Assembly: GCF_000346505.1 (NCBI RefSeq)
Contig: NZ_ANOH01000306.1
Location: 1 to 63,317 of the forward strand
Origin: Aporhodopirellula sallentina SM41
GTDB lineage: Bacteria > Planctomycetota > Planctomycetia > Pirellulales > Pirellulaceae
Reading direction: 5' to 3'
Length of the DNA stretch: 63,317 bases
The notes beneath the pieces were generated by a model. That model was not told the origin of the DNA. It did not search any database and was given only the letters and a program-made list of their open reading frames with translations. The translations under genes were made by a program, and so were the position numbers. Each line of letters opens with the position of its first letter. The first letter of the stretch is position 1. Below, one piece after another: positions 38,101 to 44,300 of this stretch.

Positions 38101-38281
38101 TGACCAATCGCGGGCCACTGAGAATCTCAGCAGCGAGCAACTCGCGACGTTCGAGCGTTTGATGATGCAGCCGACGTGACGTGTCAGTCGATTTACGACG
38201 CGGAGCGACCTGGCTTCGCCGAGCGTTTCGACGGGAAGAAGTACGAGACACTCGCGAAAGGGGGTTTCGTCGATGGGTCAT
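14168..38281 (-). CDS. Giant surface-type protein 1 (8037 residues): LEPR-like signature, degenerate metzincin, FEF modules, GEVED, cadherin-like repeats, dockerins
   Basis: Start at ATG 38281 (frame open to 38353). Approximate residues: basic Arg-rich N-terminus, then LERRELLAAE (44-53), the planctomycete LEPRxLLA-like signature. A metzincin-like region follows (about 440-656) with RGVGNLLGIGN where an HExxHxxGxxH site is expected. Then PPC-like (655-795), beta-helix-like (830-1160, 1390-1745, 4078-4244), Fn3-like pairs (1160-1370), a beta-propeller-like block (2230-2610) and a jelly-roll-like domain (2630-2805) that resumes near 3606. GEVED domain at 4950-5410 (ends GGEVEDYLV). Cadherin/tandem-95-like repeats with VNDAP linkers at 5425-7818. 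Two dockerin-like EF-hand repeats (DVNDDGEVSALDALLVINHL; DVSGNRIISEIDALQVINEL) at 7834-7925, then an acidic Ser-rich tail. At least 15 FEF modules are interspersed. Likely an exported adhesin or matrix protein; function not demonstrated. Very few cysteines. Confidence 0.93.
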   Translation of the reverse strand: MTHRRNPLSRVSRTSSRRNARRSQVAPRRKSTDTSRRLHHQTLERRELLAAEILSGPRLVSVEAGADSQIRLDGTSTENRLDSAPRELTFRFDGTSRLDESTLGGIRIIGSGGDGTFDDGNEFLIQPGFQGFADDEVGDRVVVSRFVEALPDDRYRIQIAGYDDVNNNDVFANGGSINTNITALRDTDGNAILPADQVDSATPSLNIDFEVEVGPRVVAVVPQPVSGVAGNRDQARNEVHVYFNNDPLSNPSAGTITNSATPESGQTTSTLPVVRPEFYQLFLTEETVDNTDDLRLQPETVIYDPTQALAILRFSDDLSVLTGNADGVGTFRLRVGSGDALPDAPTVLQVPGEGTEALDESGNPTTVPSNDSFDSSDVVVIDETVAGPVQTVKTEEIRFDPAGGIQSVLVQGGSIQNSGSYVPPWPGAYEAPGSREYRRDDSMVGRIDTTTGINVFPYNFATLYGNDAQGRPLDTAITSAQKERAREIFDLYEQHLGVKFVETEDSGLQIVTGDLRAIQQTADTGAGEGTPYSLYRVNERDPSRGVLVLEADEGWYDGYGLSPDARPSWFVEALRGVGNLLGIGNLFELPDGVAAGGSSPDEPNSEIYSNDGNFSDGSDGDIRTDASGFPLLPSEPDFLSQSDITIGQALHRPESSDVDFYSFSVDAPVGENVADDAILGRLSLETFAQRLSDTSLLDTTIQLFRVTQGVGGTSNFELVARNDDSFGDDSYLEVDLSAGDYVIGVSSTGNESYDGEQAGTANDGRSEGNYELRVTFDSSIGVASSNALVDANGTRLDGDADGEAGGDFNFWFKVAPDDAAATTPRTIFVVKDADGNDAGDGSLDAPYRTVSRALDAAQPGDLVRLLPSAGDDGLVTAVDDPATPTIDEAQLAQSDNRAYEFGRGGSSNAILADGQTFEIPKNVTVMIDAGALLKFRDSKIVVGSESVDEDRSLAALQVLGTPGSSVIFTSYDDESVGFDTNSLQTNPSAGHWAGIEFRNDIDNSEGRGNWEDDGIFLDYVSHADIRYGGGRTGVRETPVSAIQLDESRPTLIYNEISFSASAAISADPNSFREDNFHSPRYQVAAPFTSDYDRVGPEIVGNNLTENTINGLFVRVDTPAAGEREELTVSGRFDDTDIVHAISEVLTIAGSPGGPLLLEDRPDVRNVTFTSTTNGDLAAGEYEYVLTFVTIEGDESLVSLPTGRRTLSADGSITLQNLPTAPAEFAGRNLYRGTVVGGVVTYELVERLDRSSRTLVDTGQTKAGAPNIIAAPDAGGVTLTSFDGSGELERDRVYDYRITFEDRYGGETRASAPTSMVVAGQDGAILLENLPVAPEEFIGTNVYRLDPASGEYTLIAELRLGETELFDDGRNQFGDGSFLGRLLGDQADGGAKLLPRYDARLTIDPNVIVKLDNARIEVDFGADFYAEGTDSKPIVFTSRNDDEYGVGGTFDTNNDGASEGAAGDWGGIMLRQGATGSFDHVDVRYGGGEAPIEGGLANFNALEILQADVRVVNSVFANNADGTSENTDPFDTRVGRGFNDSSTIFIRGAQPVLIGNVIADGEGAAVSINPDALEFQGVTDAGRSTGGVDRYVTRLDNQGPLLADNQLSNNAINGMRVRSEIVTTDSVWDDTDIVHVVEGPIFSLTHHYYGALRLRSEADQSLVVKFGPNGTLVGGGRPLDIDDRIGGTLQVLGAPGFPVVMTSLNDSSVGAGFTPDGLSQRDTSNTGLPVDANGNEISTAAAGDWIGLQLQSYANDRNVAYVYESERSEAGAIATNLAPENAQIIGALAESEYAGDENLRLGITVRGTLAADQDIDTYRFSAKGGTAVYFDVDETTTGLDTVIELVTVGGEVIARSDNSLAEAIGNESLFVNEALSQGVSIDDVRSLPTGLSSGNVESPNVLDAGMRVVLPGDIGKDSTYYVRVRSADSETQGQYELGLRLNAVDEVAGSTIRGADIRYATTAIDVAGSALHSPLTGTAGEEVIYIDPTPGDRNSGDEQTREAVDSRLDGSIDTAQPLGNLLTSDRGSLVVTGEIGNLNSSLSNPQLYTSLLDQRLEDVDVYQVDLFAQQIEPDTFDSENRFVTTTFDIDYADELARVNTILSVYDSQGRLILVSRDSNVADDQGRPLQGIDMPNLSGGSAGTSDAYIGPVELPEGTYYVAVSSEAVVPEVLDQFFEQNATDPNVRLRPLNSIRPYSRDSFEGAVELVSRFIDDTAERPILEPAFSEASPVPYTLDDIRLFVSYQGGISGNNATSLASFNPFTGTMERLIGQFGPATANMAIRDDGELYTYNLPPNNQPSNGNTGNYLNISPVNGASTNDGDDGISFSRNNEAGGAVEADPNAQLLVTALAFPRSNGNTTLNNNPVNDNERFWVVGNRDNGGRGGEVPQLLRNNIVYSAATIDGEITSRGSTNDDNDRDFADGTPYDTVYGPASDEVEFGIVDTGLFDASRGADGGNISGIAAFPDSFNTLVATTNAGGIHVFSPFDNVDAPLTSTAAGYQRVIPTDYYGTVTPHPDHFVTTPIFTSVTFGPQAVEDQAYRETLFATTNDGWIYAFTLEQADDGTFSTEPARVFYEGRYAVQLSHITGASVGRTPIGLAFSNLEVNPWHSTTDRRDDGGHGQETDYDQSRVDSNGGGSLYFGFEIDNGNSKDTNTLSRADGDPLGELAPGGSHGSVISDPFDLREYSSEDKPALYFSYHLEVEDNDDYTPNRAQRDSFRVFGAGDDGVWRLLATNDEYRSLPNSDEYDYHSETGIPVQTVFDDNGENQWRQVRADLSPLAGSSNVRIRFDFSTAGAMQAHFGSVELVGVAGQDLVDRDQTVILGDDFNSVILENIVGRDVVFPSGSELNDGDAFMITNAAEAAALGSNQVVARFQNSTAPSSISSGSPVTTGTVSLLGMTVPSGSQIVDGQTLTVTTSTGSSTIEFVDFGFTGGFAGFGGPGISGTVAFSGDAFESSAADLALAIRDALSLDVDAVVEGNSIAFFDATAIATDVDPSPLNDAIGAPPVDAIVYTATDGASISTFQSLFFDQGVLGGTSVVFLEQNSAGTLFSEPGVVVYESTDAAADIVAELLVALDGLAVAVPGATDQIAFLGDGVTTGPEVLISYQPGMTRDQVATAVAAAMPGELQPRTNGLGRVSFLAATDVQVDESIQIGQANPVLVNDALTRLVVPSGDQASTGEELSIDLDGTLFTLTFVRSTEATLGATDEIVFDSGETKADVAATILSLLPVGAASINSEGDLVFNDRNVGVNVTPSATRLAVDQTGTPQFMLLIPEPADLKTGESVFLSGWGGPGVELTFVRRGSNVADTGGIQIFFDETDTAEEVSQQIVDKLLDRSPGSQAVLLAAPNPAGIGVDSPAANAFVIESPAVTFVAADEANTYAIPVTFPAGSEITDGETLTIFRKDAPTGFGESYYFTTDAADTSPFAINYQAGFTPQEVADAFLQTIDASYLARQHGTSGREILVLEASSIRLESASSIVSFEATVSTTVNTYDTRAVPVIVDAMMDTTEVTERLRQALAESLGRIELFSSSFNGDASLVASEDNFKIYGGDRIRLFNVTVTDPGTFGLNQTLDNTSMPGDEFGVGLPTGFGSGNISTIAASNNQVSGVYIDDIIVGFAERGEEVVYDNYLSAAGNSNFVLDPAYTPDSRPDSVQPENPDEILVGGYTLEIRTADEYGVPQDYDPVNLLLNETFSAGRSFDTNDRLVDGAVTIVAPAGVDLIDGDTFVLDDGSDRLTFEFDSRYQPGVATGSGNVPIVFDPADTAEQIAAKIRDAINSEQAQDSIAITAATGDGRDSGISSSSRVELFGNEYRFDANGNRRLVSADIFVNPGSGRTMTLDMVAEETFAGNYTSRRVSLIDHDAGTVDYVVYSDELAQAAVPGYVNGDTLFVTGKIGDAVDIGVPPSTGADDGAILGSEPTIDIDTVRVYLEAGKGIDIDVDTTGLFRVGQGLQLPFVAIVEQGTRFTFSELNFAFAQQADGSPAISDFTAPTFGFGETQAGANLQFTPVKSGYYDIIISSTAPYAGDAGPFSTEDAQSGEYLMSVRPTGDPGVPDRDVLLVDYHFGKTDENRVSDQGQLIIEGNFIRDSADVGISSVIGEAGQAFYAEQTQFRGYTQSIAEDNSTRPGSARLTRNANPSSLIPGAVIFNNVVERSGNVGIQIGGGTYDNGEYGTPNLFSRVVNNTVVTAGIGIEVSGRAAPTLMNNVIVDTDTGIEVDTVEASGTVTARNVFSRNGVDSTLPLSSTSIVIPDGDPVFQDEARSIYLPAEGSLLIDNSLNSLSDRSDFVDTVKTPIGIASSPILAPSFDIYGQPRVDGIAGSPSGGVGLNPFIDRGAVDRADFRRPNAVLNNPFDAPDEVAAGSPTDPNTTGDTDPQQSFVRLVNSDQFVEYFEIQLIDEAGTGLDADTINGDTVLMTENGEQLLPGRDFTFGYSENSRTIRLTPLSGVWNQDAVYEITLNNQARRVIELQSGGSIADGDQVVVTDDTGRETVLEFDSGYTLAVPQNDTFVVTDTKDGFQDTDTFSITSRNGLTTYTFEINTTGSVASANVAIPLSATGTVTEVRDAILRVLDPSQFADSPPNAINYATLLGLAPVAVGSDSIQLGTLPAVQSSTPLPGHVINMANVSSGLIKTGTVDSVVDGGEFTYTRGDTTITFEFDSNDSFDPADQTATRRRVEFSRTDTPDQIADAIATALRGSNIDLSGAISIGNGLVSVGGLEGDVVDLLDSELSLTGTPGVTSSLNVTVPGTQSGSTIDGTTVTISVGSKTETFLFTIDPQLTSANITVVVDPTADSTEIAQALEAAVALTFENELNVQRSGDVITLGEIASGQGSDFTTVDIVPGPAVVGEALLVGGVSGGAIPVQFTPSDSFPAVSVATKVQQAITEAGIGVDVFSPGGGVLLLSGTQEVVTRGGVGAVETSAETILAISDLAGNPVNPTRPNNETRFTIIMPDVRFDFGDAPAEYGTLLQSPTPGLDTSDANYVPGNGARHAVSGGSSSRLGRYVDTESDGQPVGSGIGVSDDNVLTVGATSVAGDVITPTFARITVTAMPRIGDVVTITVLTPDPANPGAFIGSTDYEFEFVNAGATANGPGVAVEIASGDDVDDVTASLFAAIQTHITNVETDLDAAISATASDEIELDSVSVGGARAREFVIQTQSALTAGGFTVDDSNPNSLSVTFTAVPVPGQLLVLRTADRSLTYEFVDPASNPRPGSVPVLIQPTFTTEEVAEALLNVVQSSLSEFGGSILSEIDANDASTVTLTAIDDEDGVSVITFNQGGSNPPAYFFGSYEDNGMTFDASQSDRVFGFLNPADPVGTNVEVFVTGGGLIDAWVDFNGNGVFDAGTSEQVLFNQPVVDGLNTLTIMTPSDVADIDTWMRVRLSNSGNTSPTGVAIGGEVEDYLVSVRRVEVPLPSGLGDQFIALEDTPLRIDASLSAANPPLDINSKTLLTNDNLGSQILPVRYFVDLPRILVDDNGAAYPETQLVYRTPEGGLFVVDLAAGDDLTGSFTYTPAKDFYGVDTFRYRLSTQQNAGGVDTDDVEYETVTINVLPDNDDPGASDQTFVTFEPTTNGPDPTLTIDASDLIASAVPDFDPNQTGAPQDESNQSILIRSIATVNGTITAGGAVDTITTVHGGTLVAEFNSDTNPQWITRVLYTPAEDFNSDVGALGQLLLEEFTFTLMDDGISVLPTELDNNLNALNLGSDDLSAAPYFISGGQRDQFLRKPVTATEATATATIRVTPRNDAPELATDYVGLTDETGAVNTRYLNFFTNPATRPTPTEDSVLVFPTSYLLDNDVTGPASAIDEIDPLIANDGNLRVIDVAMDNASPDTLSRGSISLDPQTGMITFTPAADVYGEITFVYTVMDSGIDEGTDVADVFDSGSRGTRTVNGRTSMVTSTIFVAPVNDAPVAYDRLRRTSEDTSLTITAADLLGAGTSAASQIQVSSFAVTVPDAEDLINGEVLILTADNGQRAAIEFNTSGVASQGIDRAVRFADGDLASDIATRLEQALRAVGFGGTAVGAQVQFNDANIVDQISTPTMLTVDAPSQVITIPSGSELSDGEQVVVMDTVGEQHVFEFTTTGSVASGVNPVSYTAADSSQQVAESLAAAMLAEGVGAAAASTSQTEFRVRVNGATSIAAANGTSAIQVVGSDVILPAGSMLQNGELLVIENASGGTTTVEFGTGTASDPSYVFVSYSAGDTVPDLSARLADALNDAADPNASDVSATALTFVQWDVTVNDVVSVNINDPASAIEFDGTDLLLPALSQIIDGETVTITNDDGQDFVVEFNVTGVASTGSTVAIAYSPVGTLDPVLADLATALQGLGVGAKVVSGGVRFSDAQTISIDRAVSAVAVDGTNIIVPDGGELQDGQRIRVSDAGGDETIVEFNVSGVPSVGSDVAVAFTSTSTAAEVAIALQEQLRSIGFGATAEIGAFGLPADRARVSLQVLDQAVAGELPAAPGDFDPRLQAPFNEAEQTPGLRIIEVGVAGGTLNLQTNPSLVSANPASIGTLDPCGPNEACLVSDAGGIFRFTIAEEVVNGQTLRYFDNIHYTPPLDYNEQLPFSARELLTYKIIDDGLTTVTSPASVTHLNPMVSTESGTLTITVGADNDAPTFDSQISIDVLERDDNTSTTIDDFVSQIFAGPAGAFDEVQTQLVDFLAPRLVSGDASIMDSAPVINYTPGDTEGSLTVFPAPDQFGQLVYEIVAFEVDNPSVLSTPQLVTINVRPVNDAPRIDPSIAGTTQCVVNNVSDDPNDPNYLSEAELAALTCIDAIDGRYSDEGYSVDSGFDTDGDGFQDQATIRYTLREDNTQPIDGQTDQVQTGSYFIPIDRDRMLPTDVEGDVNIGAYTRIGLLDIYDIGPANESDIGTAEVPTGGPQQLELLNFPTSTSLGGTLTPRFSTTEVDGNGNPLLIGLLYDPPTDFNNANGAVDSFEYTVRDDNPGDGETYSLDTNSLVQNRRTATSRVELSLNPVNDRPEFSTLDLHYEVAEDGPLQIINGFAFGISAGPAQSAFDEISSRTGQNLNFTETSLTFDDADFEQFFEVFPTINEQGQLRYKPAADVYGTFEFAIVLNDDGGDNSSRGDLQSSIPVTLTIDVQPVNDRPVIADEFNTPETNPLNFDVSEGGSFDVLLNGDGTNPGLLDVFEVGPANEAEDITPGGNQSLQLTQPIPVTTAQGGTLVLITPSVGSPFFRYTPRENYVGPDNFIYTVTDDGVTVPVGTNGLVQSEPQTASGTVTFEVLPVNDAPQFSGAGDVTSDEDFNDGSGRGVVSIDNWATNVQAGPPGADDEIGNDTTPGQPLYFEILFDSGDNDLFTVEPTATVNDNGTASLNYTLAPNANGSATFTVQLFDEGPDNQGNGDVFASDIRTFTINVNPVNDSPSFVSGGTVTVNEDRGPYTATWATSVSPGPSDESSQVVNFRVTPVSNTDAALFTTDGQPAISSTGILTFTPAANANGVAQLQVVAFDSEGAESSAVTLQVVITPVNDFPSPVGDLLAPTTEDDILVIPASELLANDVDIDLGDADPDELRLDMPLVQRSLRGALVTFDPEAQTVTYNPTGRIVDPDTGEVTIDTAARELQSLRGAPDDNTPAPVLADSFSYAVTDRAGRSVTPNRASNSVLVTVNVSGVNDAPILNPDTPTLNTSGPTTIDVLSNDEDIDGVILPGSIEITSQPAFGEVSINPDGTIVYNPFTDFPGFDEFEYSVRDDQGALSEGGRVTISPNAAPVVRDDNTLAYVGESLIINILNNDADPDEVDDNPDTTDTIDPTSIVIESGPSAGTVTPLSDGTVRYTPATGFSGRDSFQYSVADSNGRRSGLATVNLQVVASRLQNPDLQYDVNDDGEVSALDALLVINHLNRYASATGFGGTGDIPTAANLTVETDDPIPPDTYQWDGVSFGAGYFDVSGNRIISEIDALQVINELNRRDTSGSVSEPLPQSVVTGSTSSSSSLAPINAGTVGAGEPIAPLDSGTSVDDSRSADELVFETFDADEKWVDTTANGSVDTDVLDQLASSQSDADGKDENASDPNAIDAAMAKLL

Positions 38282-38335
38282 GATGTGACCGAAGCCTTGG
38301 AAGAAATAAATCGGTGGGGGAATAGCTGACAGACT

Positions 38336-38367
38336 CGGACGGCAGTAAATCACTTCACTGCCGTCCG
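38336..38367. terminator. Stem-loop between the two giant genes
   Basis: Perfect 11-bp inverted repeat CGGACGGCAGT (38336-38346) / ACTGCCGTCCG (38357-38367), loop of 10. It begins 19 bases after the stop of the upstream giant gene and about 55 bases before the start of the next. No T-run follows on the minus strand, so it may be an RNA processing or stability hairpin, or a partial (leaky) terminator, not a classical rho-independent one. Confidence 0.55.
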
Positions 38368-38385
38368 CGGTGGGAATAACTCAGT

Positions 38386-41300
38386 TTAGTCCGTCTCGAA
38401 ACTGTCGGAAAACAGATCCAATAAGGCGGAATCAGTCGCCTGCCCGCTCGTTTCCGAGTCGGAGGTTGTCGACGATCCTAGATCAGAAGCCAGGGTATCG
38501 GCAACTTGCGCCGCCTTGGCCTCGCCTCCGGACTGGAGATCCATGCCCAAAGTCAACACTTGGTCGAGCGAGGTCGAAGGTTCTTGCTCGGTCGAGGAAG
38601 AATCCAACTCCGAGGATCGAAGGACGGCGTTTGCCGAACCAAGATTCGCGGTGGATCCACTCGCAAACGTCTGGGTCGACGCCAGCGAACTTTCAACGCC
38701 ACCCGTTGTGGCCGCCGAGACGGACACCGTGGTTGGTGCGATCGGTTCGCTCGAGCCGTTGTTGCCATTGGCATCGCGATCGTTGAGTTCGTTGATCACC
38801 TGCAACACGTCGACGGTGCTGATGAAACCATCACCGTTGACGTCGTAGTAGTCCGGCGGCGAGGTGGTCAGTTCGGACACACTGAACGCTGTCGTGTTGC
38901 TGCCGCGAGCATTGATCAGGTTCAAAATTCGCAACGCGTCGACCGCGGTAACGAATCCGTCCGCACTGACGTCATACCGTTCAACCGGGTTTTGATAACT
39001 GGATTGGTTGAACGTCACGTTGACAGTGATCGGAGCACTCAAGCGACCGGTATCGTCAATCAAACGGTACGTGAACGTGTCGGTCTGACCAGCGGCCGGT
39101 TGGCTGCCATCGACCGTTCCCGCGGTGAACGAGAACGCACCGTCATCACGACCGAGCAGATCGACCGTACCGGTTCCGCCCACAGGCTGAGTCAACGAGC
39201 CTGGTGCGATTCGGATCGATGAACCTGGATCTGGATCGAAGTCGTTTTGCAACAGTCCGAGCGACGGGTCGGTGATTCGCAACGTTCCGCCAACCGGCAC
39301 TGGGTAAGCATCGGGGCTAGCATCACCGCTCGGTGTGACGTTGCCACGAGGGGCGTCGGCGGTTGCCAAGACGACAAAGTCAAACGAGTGCGAATTGACG
39401 AACGTTCCATCGGTGGCTTCGATTTCAATCTGCACGCTGCCTGATTGATCAGGCTTCGGTGTGATTTGAAGGGTGTCACCCACGAATTCAATGGACTCAA
39501 CCAGCGGGTTCGCAGCGATCTGCTCGTCCGTCGGATTGTTGATCGAACCGATTCGGCGAACACGGTAGGTCAACACGTCCCCGTCCGGATCGAAGAACAA
39601 CCCTTGTCCGTCCACGGTATCGCGTTGCAGATCCGCAGTCGCTACACCGTCTTCAAGAATCTCGAGCGGTTGCAGGCTACCTGCCACGATCGGCGAATCG
39701 GGTTTACCCAGTACCGTCACGGTGATCTCTTGAGTAACCGCCGGACTGAGCGAGTCAGATGCTCTGACCGTCAGTGTCGTGGTTCCAAACGCGAACGGGA
39801 TGAAGTTCAACGTCAACTGATCTCCGTCGGTCGTCGCGGTAAACAGATCCGTATCGGCAACGGTCGGTTGTGGGAACGAAAGGACGTCTCCGTCGGCATC
39901 AGTGAACCACGATGTCAAATCGAACGTGACGCTCTCATCAGCGGCCCGACGCTCTTCGAACTCGAGGGTCGATTGGCCTTGCTGGCCACGAACGCCGAAG
40001 AACTCAGGCTGGTTGTTGACGCCACCGACGTTGATGAATGCCGTTGCCGTCGACTCGGCACCGAGCGAATCCACGACCACGTAGGTGAACCGGTCGATAC
40101 CGCTGAAGTTCACGCGAGGCGTGTATTCGAGGTAATCCCCGACCAACGCGATCCGTCCGCCGCCGCCTTCGGTCCGTCGTGATTGCACGATCTGACCGTT
40201 TTCGATCGACGTGAACTGATCCGCCTTCAAACTCCGTGTTTGATTTTGCGGAGCCTGCGTTTCGTCGTCTGGACCGGCGGTGTCGTTATCGAGGATACCG
40301 GCCACGGTTTGACCATCGATCACTTCCGGACCTTCGATCGGAATCCGCAAGACCGGATCACTGTCCGATGTTCGTTCGGTCGTTTGGTAGGTTTCGTCGT
40401 TAACGCGTGGGTTGTCATTGATCGCGTTGACCACGATCTCGACACGACCTTCCACGTCCGCCGATTGGCTGACGATGGTGCCCTGCAGGTCGCTCTTCAA
40501 GCGGTCGGCAACGGTGTAGGTGAACGTGTCGGCCACCTGACCGTTGTAATCCTGCGGCGGTGTGTAGAGGATCGTTTGACCGTTCGAACTGATCGTCAAC
40601 GATCCACCTTGAGTCGTTCGGAACGCTGTTGTCGCGGTACCGGCGGACAAGAAGAACAGATCCTGTTCGACCGGTTCCGTGCCTGGACCGGCACTGTAGA
40701 ACGGATCGATCAGTTCACTCGCGGTGAAGACAACCGGCCCGAGGCTGGTTTGATCAGCCTGACTGACCACGTTGTCTTCGTTGATCGTTCGGGTCGAGAT
40801 CACGTCGTCGGCGACCACACCATCGATCAACGTTGGTTCGTCGTTAACCGGCGTCACCGTGATCGTTGCCATAATCGGTGTCGGGCTGACCAATTGATTC
40901 TCAACGGCCCCCGGCACGACGTCGGTTACCAAAGCACTGAAGGTGACAACGCCGGAGTAATCGTCGTCGGCATCAAACGTAAACGTTCCGTTTCGTTGGA
41001 TCTCGAGAGTTCCCGCGAACTGGCCCGATTCGTCGAACAACTGACGCGTGCCGATGTCGTCCGCATAGATCTGAACACCACCAGGCGTCGCCGTGGTGAC
41101 TCCCACGAGCAACCCGTTGTTGTTGGTGAACGCATCGGTTCCGATGTCATCGGTCGCTTGCAGGAATTCACCTTCTCGAACGGTGTACTGCGGGTTCGGG
41201 GTGCTGATGACCGGCGGTTGCCCACCGACCAAACGGACTTTGTAGTCTTCCACCTCGCCGCTCAACGCCAACCCAACCGGCGAACCGGTGCCGTTGGTCG

Positions 41301-44300
41301 ACACGCGGAATCGTGCGTAGGTGTCGGCCGATTGACCGGCGAGCAGTTTCGCGGTCGTGTCCGGGATCGAAACGGCGAACGTTCGCGTCGTCGTGCCTTC
41401 TCCGAACAGAGCCGGATTGCTGGTTCCGTCGAACGGAAGGTCTGGCGAAATGATCAGTTCACCCGGATCGTTCCAATCGCCGTCGGCGTTGAAGTCGATC
41501 CATCCCTCGAGCACACCACTGCCGGTGACCGTGACGGTGACCTGAGTCGAGATACTCTCGTTGAAGAGACCTTCTGGGTTCGCTTCGCTCTCGAAGGTTA
41601 CCCCGTCCTCATCATTTCCAGAGATCACAAAGGTGACCAAACCGGAGGTCGGGTCGGTCTCGATGCTGGTACTCGCCGGGTTCAGCGGGCTCGCATCAAT
41701 TGCGTCTTGAATGCCGGCGGCAATCGCCTCCGGTGTCAACAACGATGAGTCCGCCGACGTCAGGACTCGATCCCCTTCATAACCTGGGACCCAAACGACG
41801 TAGTTGTCTTCATCGAAGATGCCATCGGTATCGAACTCAAACGTCGCAACGTCGAGGCCGGTGTCGACCGTGAACGTCTCGCCGTCGAAGAGAGTCAGGT
41901 CGAACAAGCCCGATGGGTCGATATCTACCTTCACCGCACCATCTTCGAGACGCGGTACAAAGACGCTGCCGCCACCGGTAAACGAGATCGTCAGATCGTC
42001 GCCATCGGCGGTCCGAACGGACAAGGCGTCGATCTCTGCATCAACACTCGATCCCAGAACGGGACCGGCACCGATGATGTGACGGGCACCGTTGTCGAGC
42101 AAACGAGTCGGATAGCGGCCCGGCACGGATCCAACAGGGTCCGGTGCGTCACCGAAGTCCAACGCGATGTCGGCGAGGTTGATCGTGAACTGCGTCGTAC
42201 GGTCGTCGCGATTCGGTTGCAACGGATTGCCGACGACATCTTTAATCGCGGGCAGGAAGTAGTTGCTGACAGGTCCGGTGATGATCGACGCGTTCTCAAC
42301 AAACAAGGTGTTGCCGCCGCGATCTTCCGCCACCAAAGTCGTCGTCGGCAACTCGCCGACAACGTTGACGCTGTTGAGCTGACGGAGCAAGACTTGTTTG
42401 ACAGCCTCGGCACCGAACAGCGGTGAAATCGCAACCGGGATCGCCCCACCGGGGACTCCCGTCACGTTCAACGTCGGTGCAGCCGAAATATCGACTTGGG
42501 TTCCAGGCAGATCGTTCAGGATCACGCCACCGGTCGGAATACCGTTCTCGTCCAATTCGGCGATCGGATAAACCGTTCCGTCTTCACCGGAGGTGAATCG
42601 CAATCCGGCACTGTTGTTTCGAATCGCCGCAGCAAGGCTCTCGGCGATGTCACCCGGTGTGCTCGTCGGCTGGAACGACACCTGTACATTGCCTGGCTGA
42701 ACCCCGCCGCCATTGTCGACCGAATCGAATTCGTAGGAAACCGAAACGTCACCTTGGCGGATTCGCAGAACTTCACCGTCGCTGACGATACCACGGACGA
42801 TGTCAATCGCCGGCGTACCGCTGACACCCGGCAGACCCGCGTTGCTGACGCGATCTGGCGATGTCCGGCCGAGAGAAATTTGACTGCTGTTCTGAATCGT
42901 TGCCGTCAGGCCAATCGTCGAGGCGTTGATCACCGCAGCGAACTTGGTTGCCAGAACATCTGGGTCATCCGCAGTGCTGTAGTTCACAATGTTGGCACCC
43001 TCTACGCGGTCCGCAAACGGGACGAAGCCGCCGATTGCGAACTGGAACACAACATCGTTGCCGTCGTCATCGGCGATCAAGAACACGCTACCGTTGGTGA
43101 TGCTGTTCCCGCCGAGAACCGGCATGGTCAACAGCAGAGGCCCGAAGACCTCAACCGTCGTGCTGCCGCTGACGCCCGGTTCACCACGCACTTCGAGCGA
43201 GCTTCCGAGCGTGACGGTCAACGCCAATGGGTTGTCCGCGTTCACGTTCACGGCAACCTGGCCCGGTGCAACCGTTTCGCTGCCCGGCAACAAACCGTCG
43301 ATCAACGTGATCGGGTTGCCCGCATTGTCGACCGGATTGAGCGCCGCTTCCACCTTCTCGGCGAGCTGCGTCGCGGTATCCGTCAACGAATACACGATCG
43401 CTCGGTTGCCCGGTGTCACGCCATCGCCGTTCGGATCGTCCTCGGTGCTCAGATCGAATTCGAACGTCACGCGTTCCTCGAACGTTGCCGTTTCGGTCAA
43501 ACCGATGCCGTTGAAGTCCGAAAGGATGCGAGCAGTCTTGCCCGCCGGAACGGTGAGATAAATGTATTCGTCTTGAGCAACCGGACTGACATCGATGCCA
43601 CGGTCTTCGATCGCCTGAGCGATGCGTCGAGCCAACTCATCGAGCGACACGAAGTATTCACGCAGCAGTCCGTTTTCATCTTCGATCGTTTCGGTCACAT
43701 CGATCGGGTAATTGCCCGGAGTGACTTCCGCCGGGTCGGCGTCGCTGACATCAAACTCGAAGTCATACAACTCCGGCAGGAGTTCGCCTTCACGCAGTTC
43801 CAGGGTGAAGACCGTTCCATCGATCGGCGTGTTGATCGTGCCAACCTCGAACCCGGCTGGGAACGCGTTGTTGATTTCGATCGCGGTCGATGGTGGCTCG
43901 GGAGCCTTGCTGACGCGAATCGTATCGCCGTCGAGCAGTGGTCGGGCCAAACCGATGACACGTAATTGACCGGCCGATGTCGTGACCAAACCGGTCGCCG
44001 GAAGGTCGAGATAGACCAGCTCACCGTCGACGGTCGGCGTCAAACCGAGACCCGCTTCCGTCACGGTTTCGCGAATCAGTTCCGCAATCTCTTCGCCGGT
44101 CAGATCACCCAATGTTGTATCGAGGAAGATCTGCGTCGCGTCGCTGTTTTGGACCTGAGCATCGAACGTGAACTCGAACGTCTGCTCAACGTTACCGTTG
44201 CTGATCGTGAACGAGTCGCCGTCCTCGATTCCGTTGACGCCGGTACCGATGGTCGGCACTTCGAAGGCCAACGTTCGAGCGTCTTGGCCGAGACCGCCAC

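Noticed and set aside
40183-41748. Plus-strand open frame of 521 residues opposite giant 2
   Set aside because: Antisense shadow of the cadherin-like and GEVED region.
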